Notes: a model not told the origin generated them from the sequence alone. A stretch of 64,000 bases of DNA from Anaerococcus vaginalis ATCC 51170 (GCF_000163295.1 NZ_GG700527.1:451453-515452), one strand, 5' to 3'; numbered from the stretch's first letter, positions 36,113 through 45,594 are shown. A program made the numbers and translations.

Positions 36113-36802
36113 ATGGTAACACAAAAATATAATATTGTTTTTATATGTGGAGCATCACATGCTGAATGGTGTTGGGATGAAAATTTTACTAAATATTTTA
36201 TAAAGAAAGGCTATAGTGTTAATATCCACGTTCTGTCTAAAAATGCGAGAAATGTTAGGAACTCTGTTTTAATGTTAGAAGAAATTATAAGAAAGATAAA
36301 AAGAGAAAGTAATAGTAAATTAGCGATAGTTTCTCATTCAATGGGCAATTTAATCTTAAATGAATATTTACAAGATGATAAAAATATTAATAATGTAAAT
36401 GCAATAGTATTACTTTCACCTTATCCAATTAGTAATAGGTTATTGAATGCTATAAAAATTTCTTTTAATTATTACGGAAAAACGAAGGAAGAACTTTTCT
36501 TTTCTGGAAGAGTAGATAAAGCTGAAGAATATGTAGCTAAAATGAAAGAAGAAGCTAAAAATATAAGATTGTTGACATTAACATATTCTTCTATTAAATT
36601 TTTTTGCAAATTTGTACCAACTTTTATAATTGGCTCAAAAAATGATAGATGCATACCTGTAAAGTCTCTGATTGATAGTATGAATTATTATGGTGCAACT
36701 TTGAAGATTTATAATGAATTATGTCATGATTGTATGCTTGATCCACATTGGGAAAAAGTTGCCGAAGACATACATTTATTCTTACAAAATAATCGTTCAT
36801 GA
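36113..36802 (+). CDS. Alpha/beta hydrolase, last gene of the metallophore operon
   Basis: The 229-aa protein has an oxyanion-type FICGASHAEWCW, nucleophile Ser in VSHSMGN near residue 78, acid in IGSKNDRC and histidine in ELCHDC. It lies four bases after the methyltransferase gene. Roles could be ester hydrolysis of the metal-bound product, release or editing. It differs from the type II thioesterase at the operon start. 36803-36849 shows no clear terminator. Confidence 0.75.
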   Translation: MVTQKYNIVFICGASHAEWCWDENFTKYFIKKGYSVNIHVLSKNARNVRNSVLMLEEIIRKIKRESNSKLAIVSHSMGNLILNEYLQDDKNINNVNAIVLLSPYPISNRLLNAIKISFNYYGKTKEELFFSGRVDKAEEYVAKMKEEAKNIRLLTLTYSSIKFFCKFVPTFIIGSKNDRCIPVKSLIDSMNYYGATLKIYNELCHDCMLDPHWEKVAEDIHLFLQNNRS

Positions 36803-36849
36803 ATATGGATGTTGTAAATTCATAAAAATCATGTCTCTTCTAAATTCTC

Positions 36850-36878
36850 TTGACTTAAAATGGAATATATAGTAAAAT
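36850..36878 (+). promoter_or_regulatory. Promoter of the TetR-family regulator
   Basis: TTGACT at 36850-36855 and TAAAAT at 36873-36878 with a 17-base spacer, directly followed by the operator at 36882. Confidence 0.6.
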
Positions 36879-36881
36879 TTT

Positions 36882-36898
36882 AGATAACAAAGTTATCT
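36882..36898. promoter_or_regulatory. TetR-type operator, site 1
   Basis: AGATAACAAAGTTATCT, perfect 7-bp arms with a 3-base centre, placed over the expected start point of the regulator gene. A close copy lies before the ABC genes at 37566-37582. Confidence 0.7.
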
Positions 36899-36921
36899 GC
36901 ATATAGGAAGAGGTGAATAAC

Positions 36922-37545
36922 ATGAAAAATCTGAAAGGATTTGATGTTACACACGAAAACATTTTGAAAAGTGGGAAAATTAATTTTTTAAATGATGGAT
37001 ATGAACGAGCTAATTTAAGAAAGATATGTAAAGATGCCGGTGTTACTACAGGGGCTTTTTATAGACATTTTGAGGATAAGGAAGCTCTATTTGTTGCATT
37101 AGTTGAACCACTCGCTAAAGAGATTTTAGATTTATATACAAAATTTGAAGAAGAATCATTTAGAAGTATTGATGAGAAACACATTAAAGATTTAGCTGAA
37201 ATTAATATTGATGGATCAATTGAAACCGCAATATATATATTTAGAAAAAAAGATATATTTGAACTTTTAGTGTATAAAGCGTATGGAACAAAATATGATA
37301 ATTTCATTGAAAAATTAGTAAAAATGGAAGATTTAAATAGAAATAAAATCTCAAAAATAGTTTTAAAAGATAATTATAAATACATTAATATATCTGAAAA
37401 ATCAATGCACTTACTTAATCATGCATATATTAATGCATTGTGTGAAATTATTATGCATTCTGACAATATTGAAGAGGTTAAACAAAACTCAGAAATTGTT
37501 GCGAGATTTTTTCGTGAAGGGTGGAAAAAATTGCAAGGATTTTAA
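36922..37545 (+). CDS. TetR-family transcriptional regulator
   Basis: About 207 aa. The N-terminal helix-turn-helix is clear (NLRKICKDAGVTTGAFYRHFEDKEALF without a break in helix 3; quoted only to locate it at about 25-52), and the C-terminal helical ligand domain is variable. ATG 36922 has GGAAGAGG upstream. It stands between the metallophore operon and the uptake operon. The matching dyads before its own gene and before the ABC pair suggest that it represses both until a ligand, perhaps the metallophore, is bound. Confidence 0.88.
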   Translation: MKNLKGFDVTHENILKSGKINFLNDGYERANLRKICKDAGVTTGAFYRHFEDKEALFVALVEPLAKEILDLYTKFEEESFRSIDEKHIKDLAEINIDGSIETAIYIFRKKDIFELLVYKAYGTKYDNFIEKLVKMEDLNRNKISKIVLKDNYKYINISEKSMHLLNHAYINALCEIIMHSDNIEEVKQNSEIVARFFREGWKKLQGF

Positions 37546-37565
37546 GGGTTAGTTTTTTGCATAAA

Positions 37566-37582
37566 TGATAACTAAGTTAGCT
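37566..37582. promoter_or_regulatory. TetR-type operator, site 2, before the ABC/ECF operon
   Basis: TGATAACTAAGTTAGCT differs from site 1 at only three positions. It lies 32 bases before the first ABC start, between TTGCAT (37557) and TAATAA (37582), which could be a weak promoter. Confidence 0.6.
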
Positions 37583-37613
37583 AATAATGTTATTTTATTT
37601 GGAGGTGTTGATT

Positions 37614-39359
37614 ATGAAACAAAAAAGTCCTGCTGCTATATTGTGGGAGCTTGCAAAAAAGGAACATTCAAAGTTAAAAACATCTGTATTTATAGCGAGT
37701 ATCGGTGTTATTGCAGGGATTGTTCCATATATTGCAGCAAGTCGTATTTTAGTTGAATTGTTAAAGGGAAATGAGGATTTTAAAATTTATTCTTTATGGT
37801 TAGGAATAGGATTGTTATCCTACATCTTAAAATCATTTTTATACTCTATGGCTTTATCTGTATCCCATAAAGCAACTTTTAGTGTACTGAAAGATGTTCG
37901 TTTAAGAATGCTTGAAAAACTTCCAAAGATGCCATTAGGAGAAATAATCTCTGTTCCAAGCGGAAACTTTAAGCAGATTATAGTGGATCAGGTTGAAAGT
38001 ATGGAGAAACCGCTCGCTCACCTGTTGCCTGAAATGACATCGAATCTCTTAGGTTCTTTGAGTATATTTATTTACTTATTATTTCTTGATTGGAGAATGG
38101 CTCTTTTATCATTAGTATCCATTCCTGTGGGAATGCTTTTTATGGGACTCGTAATGAAAAATTATGCTGTTCAATATGAAGGATCTGTAAAGGTAAATCG
38201 AGAAATGAATTCTGCAATTATTGAGTATGTCAATGGAATAGAAGTGATAAAAACATTTAATCAAGACAAGAGATCGTACGCAAAGTACAAAGATAAAGTC
38301 ATTGCAAATGCAAGATACTTTTATGAATGGATGAAGAGCTGTCAGTTACCTGTATCTTTATCTAAAAATATATCTCCTACTACAATGATAACAGTGCTTC
38401 CATTTGGTTGGTATTTCTACATTAGCGGCAGTTTAAGTGCAGAAGTATTTATATCTGTAATTATTCTATCTTTAGGTATTGCAGGACCTTTACTTGAAAC
38501 AATCAATTTTGTTGATGGTCTTGCTAAGATAGGAACTATTGCTAATTCTATTAACTTAATTTTAGAAGGAAAAGAACAAAAGCATTCTGATAGAGAAGTA
38601 ACTATCCAGCAATATAATATTGATTTACAAAATGTAAAGTTTGGATATGAAGAAGAAAAAGAAATTCTTCATGGAATATCCCTAAACATAAAAGAAGGAA
38701 CAACAGTGGCTTTTGTTGGACCAAGTGGAAGTGGCAAGTCAACTTTAGCAAAATTAATAGCTGGATATTGGGATATTACGGAAGGAAATATAAATATTGG
38801 TGGATACAATCTTAATGAAATTCCATTAAAGCAATTATATAGTTTAACAGCCTTTGTTTCGCAGGATAATTTTTTGTTCAACGAAAGTATTAGGGAAAAT
38901 ATCCGAATGGGTAATCCAAGTGCCAGTGATAAAGAAGTAGAAGACATTGCTAAGAAATCGGGTTGTCATGATTTTATTATGAAAATGGAACATGGTTACG
39001 ATACGGTTGTCGGAAGTAGTGGTAGCCATGTTTCTGGTGGAGAAAGGCAAAGAATATCTATAGCAAGAGCAATGCTCAAAAATGCACCTATTGTAATACT
39101 TGATGAAGCTACTTCATATATAGATCCTGAAAATGAAGTGATTATAAAGCAAGCTTTATCAAAGCTTATAAAAGATAAAACGGTGATTATTATTGCTCAT
39201 AGATTATCAACTATAACAGATGCAGAACAAATATTCTTAATTGAGAATGGAAAACTTGTTTCATACGGTAAGCATGATGAATTATTAAAAGGTTGTGAAT
39301 TATACCGAAATATGTGGAACGCTCATATAGGAACAAAGGATGGTGGGATGAAATGTTAA
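37614..39359 (+). CDS. ABC transporter, YbtP-like (exporter-fold importer or exporter)
   Basis: 581 aa with six membrane segments in residues 1-310 and a nucleotide-binding domain with Walker A GPSGSGKST, Q-loop VSQDN, signature VSGGERQR, Walker B IVILDEATSYIDPENE and switch IAHR. GGAGGTG at 37601-37607 fixes ATG 37614. It forms a heterodimer pair with the next gene, with which it overlaps by seven bases. Next to a yersiniabactin-like operon the pair resembles YbtP/YbtQ, which use this fold to import the iron complex. Direction cannot be read from sequence. Codon use looks slightly less A+T-rich than in the NRPS genes, which hints at a separate origin. Confidence 0.82.
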   Translation: MKQKSPAAILWELAKKEHSKLKTSVFIASIGVIAGIVPYIAASRILVELLKGNEDFKIYSLWLGIGLLSYILKSFLYSMALSVSHKATFSVLKDVRLRMLEKLPKMPLGEIISVPSGNFKQIIVDQVESMEKPLAHLLPEMTSNLLGSLSIFIYLLFLDWRMALLSLVSIPVGMLFMGLVMKNYAVQYEGSVKVNREMNSAIIEYVNGIEVIKTFNQDKRSYAKYKDKVIANARYFYEWMKSCQLPVSLSKNISPTTMITVLPFGWYFYISGSLSAEVFISVIILSLGIAGPLLETINFVDGLAKIGTIANSINLILEGKEQKHSDREVTIQQYNIDLQNVKFGYEEEKEILHGISLNIKEGTTVAFVGPSGSGKSTLAKLIAGYWDITEGNINIGGYNLNEIPLKQLYSLTAFVSQDNFLFNESIRENIRMGNPSASDKEVEDIAKKSGCHDFIMKMEHGYDTVVGSSGSHVSGGERQRISIARAMLKNAPIVILDEATSYIDPENEVIIKQALSKLIKDKTVIIIAHRLSTITDAEQIFLIENGKLVSYGKHDELLKGCELYRNMWNAHIGTKDGGMKC

Positions 39360-41086
39360 GTGCTTTAAAAAAGATTTTAGATTTCTCAGGTGATGAAAAG
39401 AAAAATGTATATCACTCTATATGGGTAAGTTTTTTGTTTGCGATTTTTCATATGCTTCAAATCAGTGCTATTTATTTTATAGTGAAAGCAATTGTCCAAA
39501 AAGACATGAGCATGATGCCCGCGTGGATCGCATTAATACTTCTTGTTATTAGCATAATCGGAAGAAGTGTTACAAATTATTTTTCACAATTACAGCAATG
39601 CCATGCAAGTTATTTCATGGTGGCAAATAAAAGAGTAGCAATAGGTGAAATGTTAAAAAAAATACCTATGGGATTTTTCAATGAAAACAATATTGGTGAA
39701 GTGGTTGGAATTTCTACAACTGTTTTAGAAGATGTAGAAAATACCGCAGCAATGGTTATGGTAAATACATTATCAGGTTTTATAAACACGATAATATTTA
39801 CAATAATGATTTTAGCATTTGAGTGGAGAATAGGTTTTATTGTTGCAATTGGATGCCTATTGTACTTATTTGTTCTCTCAAAAATGGAAAGCAAATCAAG
39901 GAGTGTTCTTCCTAAAAGACAAAAAGCATCTGCTAAATTAGTTGATGCCATTTTAGAACAAATTGGAGGAATGTCTGTTATAAAATCCTTCAATTTAACA
40001 GGGAAAGGAGATGAAAAAGTCAGAGGTGCTATTGAAAATAGTAGAAAAATAAATCTTGATTGTGAAAAACTGTTTACACCTTATACGATTTTGCAAAATA
40101 TTCTTTTGGATTTGTTTAGCATTTTGATAATAGGTGCAGGTATTTTCTTTTATATCAATGGAGAACTCTCATTCTTAAATACAGTTATGACGATTATAAT
40201 TTCTTTTCTTGCTTTTTCTCAAATAAAATTGGCAGGAAGTGCAACAACTTCTCTCAGAGTTGTTAGTGGATCTATTGAGCAAACAAAGAAGTTAGAGAAA
40301 TTTCCACAGATGGATATTGATGGAAAAGACATAAAGCCTACTACTTTCGATATTTCTTTTGATAATGTAGAGTTTTCTTATTCAGGCAAAAAAATCCTTG
40401 ATGATATTTCTGTCAAGATACCACAAAACCAAATGACAGCTATAGTTGGACCTTCAGGAGCTGGAAAAACTACATTTTGCAATTTGATAGCGAGATTTTG
40501 GGATGTAGAGAAAGGAGAAATCAGCATAGGTAAACATAATATTAAAGAATATTCATTGGAGTCATTAATGAGACAAATTAGTATGGTTTTTCAAAATGTT
40601 TATTTATTTCAAGACACTATTGAGAACAATATAAAGTTTGCTAAGCCAGATGCTACACATGAGGAAGTTATAGAAGCTGCAAAGAAAGCGTGTTGTCATG
40701 AATTTATTATGAAGCTTCCTGAACAATATGAAACAGTTATAGGAGAGGGAGGTGCAAGTTTATCTGGTGGAGAAAGACAAAGAATATCAATTGCAAGAGC
40801 AATGATAAAGAATGCACCTATTATTATTTTCGATGAAGCTACTGCAAATGTAGACCCTGAAAATGAGGATAAATTGCAGGTTGCTATGGAGGAACTCACA
40901 AGAAATAAAACAGTAATAATGATAGCACACAGACTAAAGACAATAAAAAATGCAAACCAAATACTTGTTTTAGCAAATGGAAAAATAAATCAAAAAGGCA
41001 CACATGAAGAGCTAATTCAAGCAGAAGGTATCTATAAAAATTTTGTTGAGGCACGACAAAAGGCAGTTAATTGGAAATTGTCATGA
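39353..41086 (+). CDS. ABC transporter, YbtQ-like partner
   Basis: 577 aa with six membrane segments and a nucleotide-binding domain with GPSGAGKTT, VFQNV, LSGGERQR and IIFDEATANVDPENE. In the first partner the residue before DPENE is Ile, here Val. Both catalytic glutamates are present, so both ATP sites could be active. The start ATG lies within the end of the upstream gene. Confidence 0.82.
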   Translation: MLSALKKILDFSGDEKKNVYHSIWVSFLFAIFHMLQISAIYFIVKAIVQKDMSMMPAWIALILLVISIIGRSVTNYFSQLQQCHASYFMVANKRVAIGEMLKKIPMGFFNENNIGEVVGISTTVLEDVENTAAMVMVNTLSGFINTIIFTIMILAFEWRIGFIVAIGCLLYLFVLSKMESKSRSVLPKRQKASAKLVDAILEQIGGMSVIKSFNLTGKGDEKVRGAIENSRKINLDCEKLFTPYTILQNILLDLFSILIIGAGIFFYINGELSFLNTVMTIIISFLAFSQIKLAGSATTSLRVVSGSIEQTKKLEKFPQMDIDGKDIKPTTFDISFDNVEFSYSGKKILDDISVKIPQNQMTAIVGPSGAGKTTFCNLIARFWDVEKGEISIGKHNIKEYSLESLMRQISMVFQNVYLFQDTIENNIKFAKPDATHEEVIEAAKKACCHEFIMKLPEQYETVIGEGGASLSGGERQRISIARAMIKNAPIIIFDEATANVDPENEDKLQVAMEELTRNKTVIMIAHRLKTIKNANQILVLANGKINQKGTHEELIQAEGIYKNFVEARQKAVNWKLS

Positions 41087-41167
41087 GTGAAAATGATTTA
41101 TATGAGAATTATTCAAATATAGCTCATGTAGATTTATATTATTTTAATTTAAGGAGGATTAAAAAAA

Positions 41168-41749
41168 ATGAAAAAAGGATTGTCAGCTAAAGATCTAATC
41201 AATGTAGGAATTTATACAGCCATTTATTTAGTTCTGTTTTTTGTAGTAGGGATGATGAATGCAATTCCTATCTTATACCCAGCTATCTATCTTCTCATTC
41301 CTATAGTCACAGGAATTCCATTTATGTTGTTTTTAACCAAAATAGAAAAATTTGGCATGGTTACGATTATGTCAATTATTATTGGTGTGTTTTGGTATTT
41401 TATGGGCTATACATGGTTAGCGTTAGTGGGATATATTCCATTTGGAATTATCAGTGATCTGGTTATGAAATCAGGTGGTTTTAAGAGTTTTAAAAAGAAT
41501 GTTATTGGATTTTGGCTATTTTCTTGTGGAATGATAGGTTGTCAAATGCCAATGTGGGTAATGGCAGATACCTATATGGAAGGTGTTAAGCAACAAATGG
41601 GAGAACAATATGCACTTGCACTCGCAAAATATATGCCTTCTTGGATGGGTATTGCTGCATTTGGAATTATTTTTATCGGCTCATTTATTGGTGCAAATTT
41701 AGGGAGGAAAATGCTTAAGAAACACTTTGAGAGAGCGGGTATCATTTAA
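41168..41749 (+). CDS. ECF transporter substrate-binding (S) component, MptD/Trep_Strep family
   Basis: A 193-aa integral membrane protein of about five to six helices, beginning KKGLSAKDLINVGIYTAIY, as in the MptD/Trep_Strep family of S components. AAGGAGG precedes the ATG. It is followed without gap by the T and A components, so this is a complete dedicated ECF module. The family's substrate is not settled. Next to the YbtPQ-like pair a metal chelate or a precursor of the metallophore is plausible. Confidence 0.85.
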   Translation: MKKGLSAKDLINVGIYTAIYLVLFFVVGMMNAIPILYPAIYLLIPIVTGIPFMLFLTKIEKFGMVTIMSIIIGVFWYFMGYTWLALVGYIPFGIISDLVMKSGGFKSFKKNVIGFWLFSCGMIGCQMPMWVMADTYMEGVKQQMGEQYALALAKYMPSWMGIAAFGIIFIGSFIGANLGRKMLKKHFERAGII

Positions 41750-42483
41750 TGGAAGAGTATGAGGTATACGAACCGAATAAACCAAAGGGCTTTTTCTTAG
41801 ATCCTCGTACTAAAATTTTATTTATGATATTTATAACAACCATAATGTCTGTCGGATATAAGGATATTTTAGTTAGCCTTATATCCGCCATTGTGGCAAT
41901 AGCATTATTATTATCTAATAAACAAGTTAAGATAGCTTTCATTTATGGAGGGCTATTTACCTTGGCTATTATGGCACACTTTACGAAAGATATGTACACA
42001 TTGCCTACACTCATAAATACAATTTCAGTATTGTTGAATGCCTTAATTTTAAGACTATTTCCAATTTTCATGTTGGGATATTATGTTGTAATGTCCACAA
42101 AAACGAGCGAGTTTATAGCAGCCATGGTAAAGTGGAAAATTCCCAATGCATTTATTATTCCAACAGCAGTTGCATTCAGGTTTATTCCAACTTTGAAAGA
42201 AGAACACAACTCTATTAAGACTGCTATGAAAATGAGAGGAATTAGTTTTAAAAATAAAAAGGCGTGGAAAAATCCAAGCTTATACTTGGAATATGTAACA
42301 ATACCTTTAATCGTTTCTATTGCAAAAATAGGTGATGAATTGTCGGCGGCGGCAATAAGTAGAGGATTGGGAGCTTTGAAAAAGAGAACTACTGTAGTAA
42401 AAGTAAAGTTTACTATATATGATTTGCTCATTTTACTCTTTTCAATTGCCTTTACAGGACTATTTTTTTATAGGAGGGGATAG
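41749..42483 (+). CDS. ECF transporter transmembrane (T) component
   Basis: A 244-aa EcfT-like protein with an N-terminal DPRTKILFMIFITTI and two coupling-helix motifs of the Ala-Arg-Gly type (MKMRGIS near 160 and ISRGLGALKKR near 205). It shares its start with the stop of the S component gene (TAATG). Confidence 0.87.
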   Translation: MEEYEVYEPNKPKGFFLDPRTKILFMIFITTIMSVGYKDILVSLISAIVAIALLLSNKQVKIAFIYGGLFTLAIMAHFTKDMYTLPTLINTISVLLNALILRLFPIFMLGYYVVMSTKTSEFIAAMVKWKIPNAFIIPTAVAFRFIPTLKEEHNSIKTAMKMRGISFKNKKAWKNPSLYLEYVTIPLIVSIAKIGDELSAAAISRGLGALKKRTTVVKVKFTIYDLLILLFSIAFTGLFFYRRG

Positions 42484-42485
42484 CA

Positions 42486-43949
42486 TTGATTGAATTTAAA
42501 GACGTGTCATTTACTTATGATAGCGGGAATAAGAATGCTGGAATTTATAATATTAATTTAAATATCAATGCTGGTGAAGTAGTTGTATTTTGTGGTGAGT
42601 CCGGTTGCGGAAAAACTACAATAAGTAGGTTGATAAATGGGTTAATTCCCGGGTATTATTCCGGAAATTTGACTGGTAGCGTTATTGTAAATGAACATGA
42701 AATTTCTAAAAATTCTATTAATGAATTGAGTCAATATGTAGGATCAGTATTTCAAAATCCAAGAACTCAATTTTTCAATGTAGATTCAACAAGCGAAATT
42801 GCATTCGCCTGTGAAAATTTTGGGATTTCAAGAGAAGAAATTTGTAGAAGAATTGGCAAGGTAACAAAAGAATTAAATATAAAAGATTTGCTTGATAAGA
42901 GCTTGTTTTCTATGTCAGGAGGAGAAAAACAAAAAATTGCTTGTGCTTCTGCTGCTGTTATGGAGCCTGAAATCTATGTATTAGATGAGCCATCTTCTAA
43001 TTTAGATATACAAACTATAAAAATGTTAAAATATATCATAAAAAAATGGAAAGAAAAAAAGTCAACTGTGGTTATTGCAGAGCATAGACTACAATATTTA
43101 ATAGATATTGCAGATAGATTTATTTATATGAAAGATGGAAAAATTAACAAAGAATTTTCTTGTGTTGAGTTCAAGAAATTACCTAACAGCATTTTAAATA
43201 ATATGGGGTTAAGGAGCATACACCCTATTGATACCAGTAGCCGTATAAAAAATATAGAATCTAAGGAACAAATAGAGATTAAGAATTTTATGTTTAGTTA
43301 TGGAAAAGAGCCGTTTTTTGAAATTAATGATGCTGTATTACCTCAAAAATCTATTGTGGCTGTTTTAGGAAATAATGGTTCTGGAAAATCAACTTTTTCA
43401 AAATGCTTATGTGGAGTTGAAGAAAAAGCAAAAGGAACTTTAAATATACAAACAGAAAGTTATGCTACAAGAGAAAGGCTAAAAAAATGTTTTATGGTGA
43501 TGCAGGATGTTAATCATCAATTATTTACCGAATCAGTTAAAGAAGAAATTCTTTTGAGTATAGAGAACGATGAGAATAAAGAAGAAAAGATCGATGAAAT
43601 ATGTAAAAAGTTAAATTTAATGGATTTTATAGATTGCCATCCAATGTCATTATCCGGAGGGCAAAAACAAAGGGTTGCAATTGCAAGTGCTATCGCTTCT
43701 GATAGGACAATACTGATTTTGGACGAACCTACAAGTGGTTTGGATTTTAAGAATATGAAAGAAGTTTCTAATGAAATGATAAGGCTTAAAGAGGACGGAA
43801 AAACTATTTTTATTATCACACATGATCCGGAATTAGTAGAATGTTGTTGTGATTATTTTATGTTTATGGAGAATGGAAAAGTCAAATGGCATGGTATTAA
43901 AGATGAAAAGAATATGGGAAAAATTAGGGAATTCTTCGATCAAACTTAA
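42486..43949 (+). CDS. ECF transporter duplicated ATPase (A-A' fusion)
   Basis: 487 aa with two ATPase domains in one chain. The first has GESGCGKTT, VFQNPRTQFF, SMSGGEKQK and YVLDEPSSNLD; the second has GNNGSGKST, VMQDVNHQLF, LSGGQKQR and LILDEPTSGLD. The Q-loop QxQLF-type sequences are typical of ECF ATPases. The TTG start at 42486 has AGGAGGGGA upstream. Confidence 0.88.
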   Translation: MIEFKDVSFTYDSGNKNAGIYNINLNINAGEVVVFCGESGCGKTTISRLINGLIPGYYSGNLTGSVIVNEHEISKNSINELSQYVGSVFQNPRTQFFNVDSTSEIAFACENFGISREEICRRIGKVTKELNIKDLLDKSLFSMSGGEKQKIACASAAVMEPEIYVLDEPSSNLDIQTIKMLKYIIKKWKEKKSTVVIAEHRLQYLIDIADRFIYMKDGKINKEFSCVEFKKLPNSILNNMGLRSIHPIDTSSRIKNIESKEQIEIKNFMFSYGKEPFFEINDAVLPQKSIVAVLGNNGSGKSTFSKCLCGVEEKAKGTLNIQTESYATRERLKKCFMVMQDVNHQLFTESVKEEILLSIENDENKEEKIDEICKKLNLMDFIDCHPMSLSGGQKQRVAIASAIASDRTILILDEPTSGLDFKNMKEVSNEMIRLKEDGKTIFIITHDPELVECCCDYFMFMENGKVKWHGIKDEKNMGKIREFFDQT

Positions 43950-43991
43950 AATTTGCTAAAAAAATCTGGATAAAAAAAAGGAGGTAATTTT

Positions 43992-45356
43992 ATGAAACAA
44001 GATATGAAAGAACAATTATTAACAAAAAGACCTATAGATTTACTTTTTCAATTATCTATCCCTGCTGTAATAGGAATGATAGTAATAGGTCTTTATCCAC
44101 TAATGGATGGAATTTTTGCAGGAAATATTATAGGACAAACAGCAATGACAGCTTGTGGTGTAGCTATGCCACTTACATTTTTCAATAGTGGTGTATCTAC
44201 ACTTATTGGTGTAGGTTCAGCATCGGTTTTATCAAGAGCTATAGGAAAGGGCGACAAAAAAACAGTTGATAAAATTATGGGGAATTTAATCTTTTGGGTT
44301 ATTCTATTCTCATCAATTATTACAATAGGCGGAATTTTACTTGCACCACATTTTTTAGATATGGTTGGAGCAAGTGGAGAAATTAAAGAATATGGTATCA
44401 GATATTTACGAGTAATTTTTATTGGTTCTTTATTTGTAAACTTTACTCAATCAGCAAACATGGTTATGCGTGGAGAAGGATTAATGAAAAAAGCAATGCT
44501 CATTATGGGGCTAGGGGCTTTTTTAAACATAATTCTTGATCCCATTCTAATGAAATTAATGGGAAAATATTCAATTGAAGGAGCTGCACTTGCAACTATT
44601 ACAGCACAATTTGTTCAAGCAATAATAACACTCCATTACTTCAAATATAAAAGTAAAGCAGTAAAAATAAATAAAATCAAACCTGATCAGGAAATAAAAA
44701 AAGAAATGTTTGGCGTAGGGTCATCTGCTATGATGATGCAAATTTTATTTATGATTCAACAAACAATGCTATATAAAATGTCATTTAAATATGGCGGAGA
44801 TACAAATGCTATCTTGATGGCAGCGACACTTAGAATATATGCCTTTTCATTCATTCCACTTTGGGGAATGAGTCAAGGTTTACAACCTGTAGTTGGTACA
44901 AATTTTGGAGCGAAAAAATACGACAGAGTAAAAGAAGCTATGAAAGTATTTTCTATCGGAGGATTAGTTCTTGCATCAATATTTTGGATACCAGCATTAG
45001 CATTTTCAAAGAATATACTTTCCTTATTTGGAGTAGAAGAAAGTATTATAACTCAAGGGATAGGGAACTTTAGATTATTTTATTCTATCTTTATCCTATA
45101 TGGAGTAATGGTAATGACTATAACATTCTTCCAATCAATAGGAAATGCTAAAAAAGCTGGCATAATAGTAATGCTAAGACAGCTATTTTTATTCGTACCT
45201 GCAATGATTATTTTACCAATGATATTTGGAGTTAAAGCAGTATGGTTTGCTGAACCCCTTGTAGATCTAATTATGATAATAGCTGGTGTAGTAATGATGT
45301 TTGGGGAATTAAATAGGATGGATAAAATTAGTTTGAAAAATTCAAGTAATGAATAA
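43992..45356 (+). CDS. MATE-family efflux protein (MepA-like)
   Basis: 454 aa with twelve predicted membrane segments in two pseudo-repeats. The N-terminal LLFQLSIPAVIGMIVIGLY and the central GSSAMMMQILFMIQQ are typical of the MepA branch. AAGGAGG at 43979-43985 precedes the ATG. In this position it could export the free metallophore, but many mobile elements carry MATE pumps against drugs or dyes, so the role is open. Confidence 0.85.
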   Translation: MKQDMKEQLLTKRPIDLLFQLSIPAVIGMIVIGLYPLMDGIFAGNIIGQTAMTACGVAMPLTFFNSGVSTLIGVGSASVLSRAIGKGDKKTVDKIMGNLIFWVILFSSIITIGGILLAPHFLDMVGASGEIKEYGIRYLRVIFIGSLFVNFTQSANMVMRGEGLMKKAMLIMGLGAFLNIILDPILMKLMGKYSIEGAALATITAQFVQAIITLHYFKYKSKAVKINKIKPDQEIKKEMFGVGSSAMMMQILFMIQQTMLYKMSFKYGGDTNAILMAATLRIYAFSFIPLWGMSQGLQPVVGTNFGAKKYDRVKEAMKVFSIGGLVLASIFWIPALAFSKNILSLFGVEESIITQGIGNFRLFYSIFILYGVMVMTITFFQSIGNAKKAGIIVMLRQLFLFVPAMIILPMIFGVKAVWFAEPLVDLIMIIAGVVMMFGELNRMDKISLKNSSNE

Positions 45357-45389
45357 TAAGTGGGTTTATTTAAAAGAATGGAGGGAAAT

Positions 45390-45458
45390 ATGCAAATAAA
45401 TATAATTAAATTACATTTACCTTTTTTCTTTGGTTTACGCTGTTTACAAGTTAGATAA
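45390..45458 (+). CDS. Possible 22-aa leader peptide or gene remnant
   Basis: ATG 45390 with GGAGGG directly upstream encodes a short hydrophobic/basic peptide (IIKLHLPFFFGLRC) before a hairpin terminator and the sigma-like gene. Short leaders of this kind precede resistance genes in transposons; here no such gene follows, so it may be all that is left of one. Confidence 0.3.
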   Translation: MQINIIKLHLPFFFGLRCLQVR

Positions 45459-45510
45459 CTCAGTTAAAAAATTAAATACAATTACTATTAGAAAGAGTTT
45501 CTTTCATTCT

Positions 45511-45553
45511 AGAGGACTAACCATGCCCAAGAGCAGGAGTCCTCCTTTTTTTG
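45511..45553 (+). terminator. Terminator upstream of the sigma-like gene
   Basis: GAGGACT at 45512-45518 pairs with AGTCCTC at 45538-45544, loop of 19 bases, followed by T7. It separates the MATE operon from the recombination module. Confidence 0.65.
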
Positions 45554-45594
45554 TCTGAAAACATAAAGACAAAAAAAGAATGGAGGAAACATAA

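Noticed and set aside
37565-37756. Alternative 63-aa frame over the start of the YbtP-like gene
   Set aside because: It overlaps a well-supported ABC gene in another frame, has no good ribosome-binding site and looks like a shadow frame.
44861-45073. 70-aa frame inside the MATE gene
   Set aside because: Shadow frame of a clear membrane protein.
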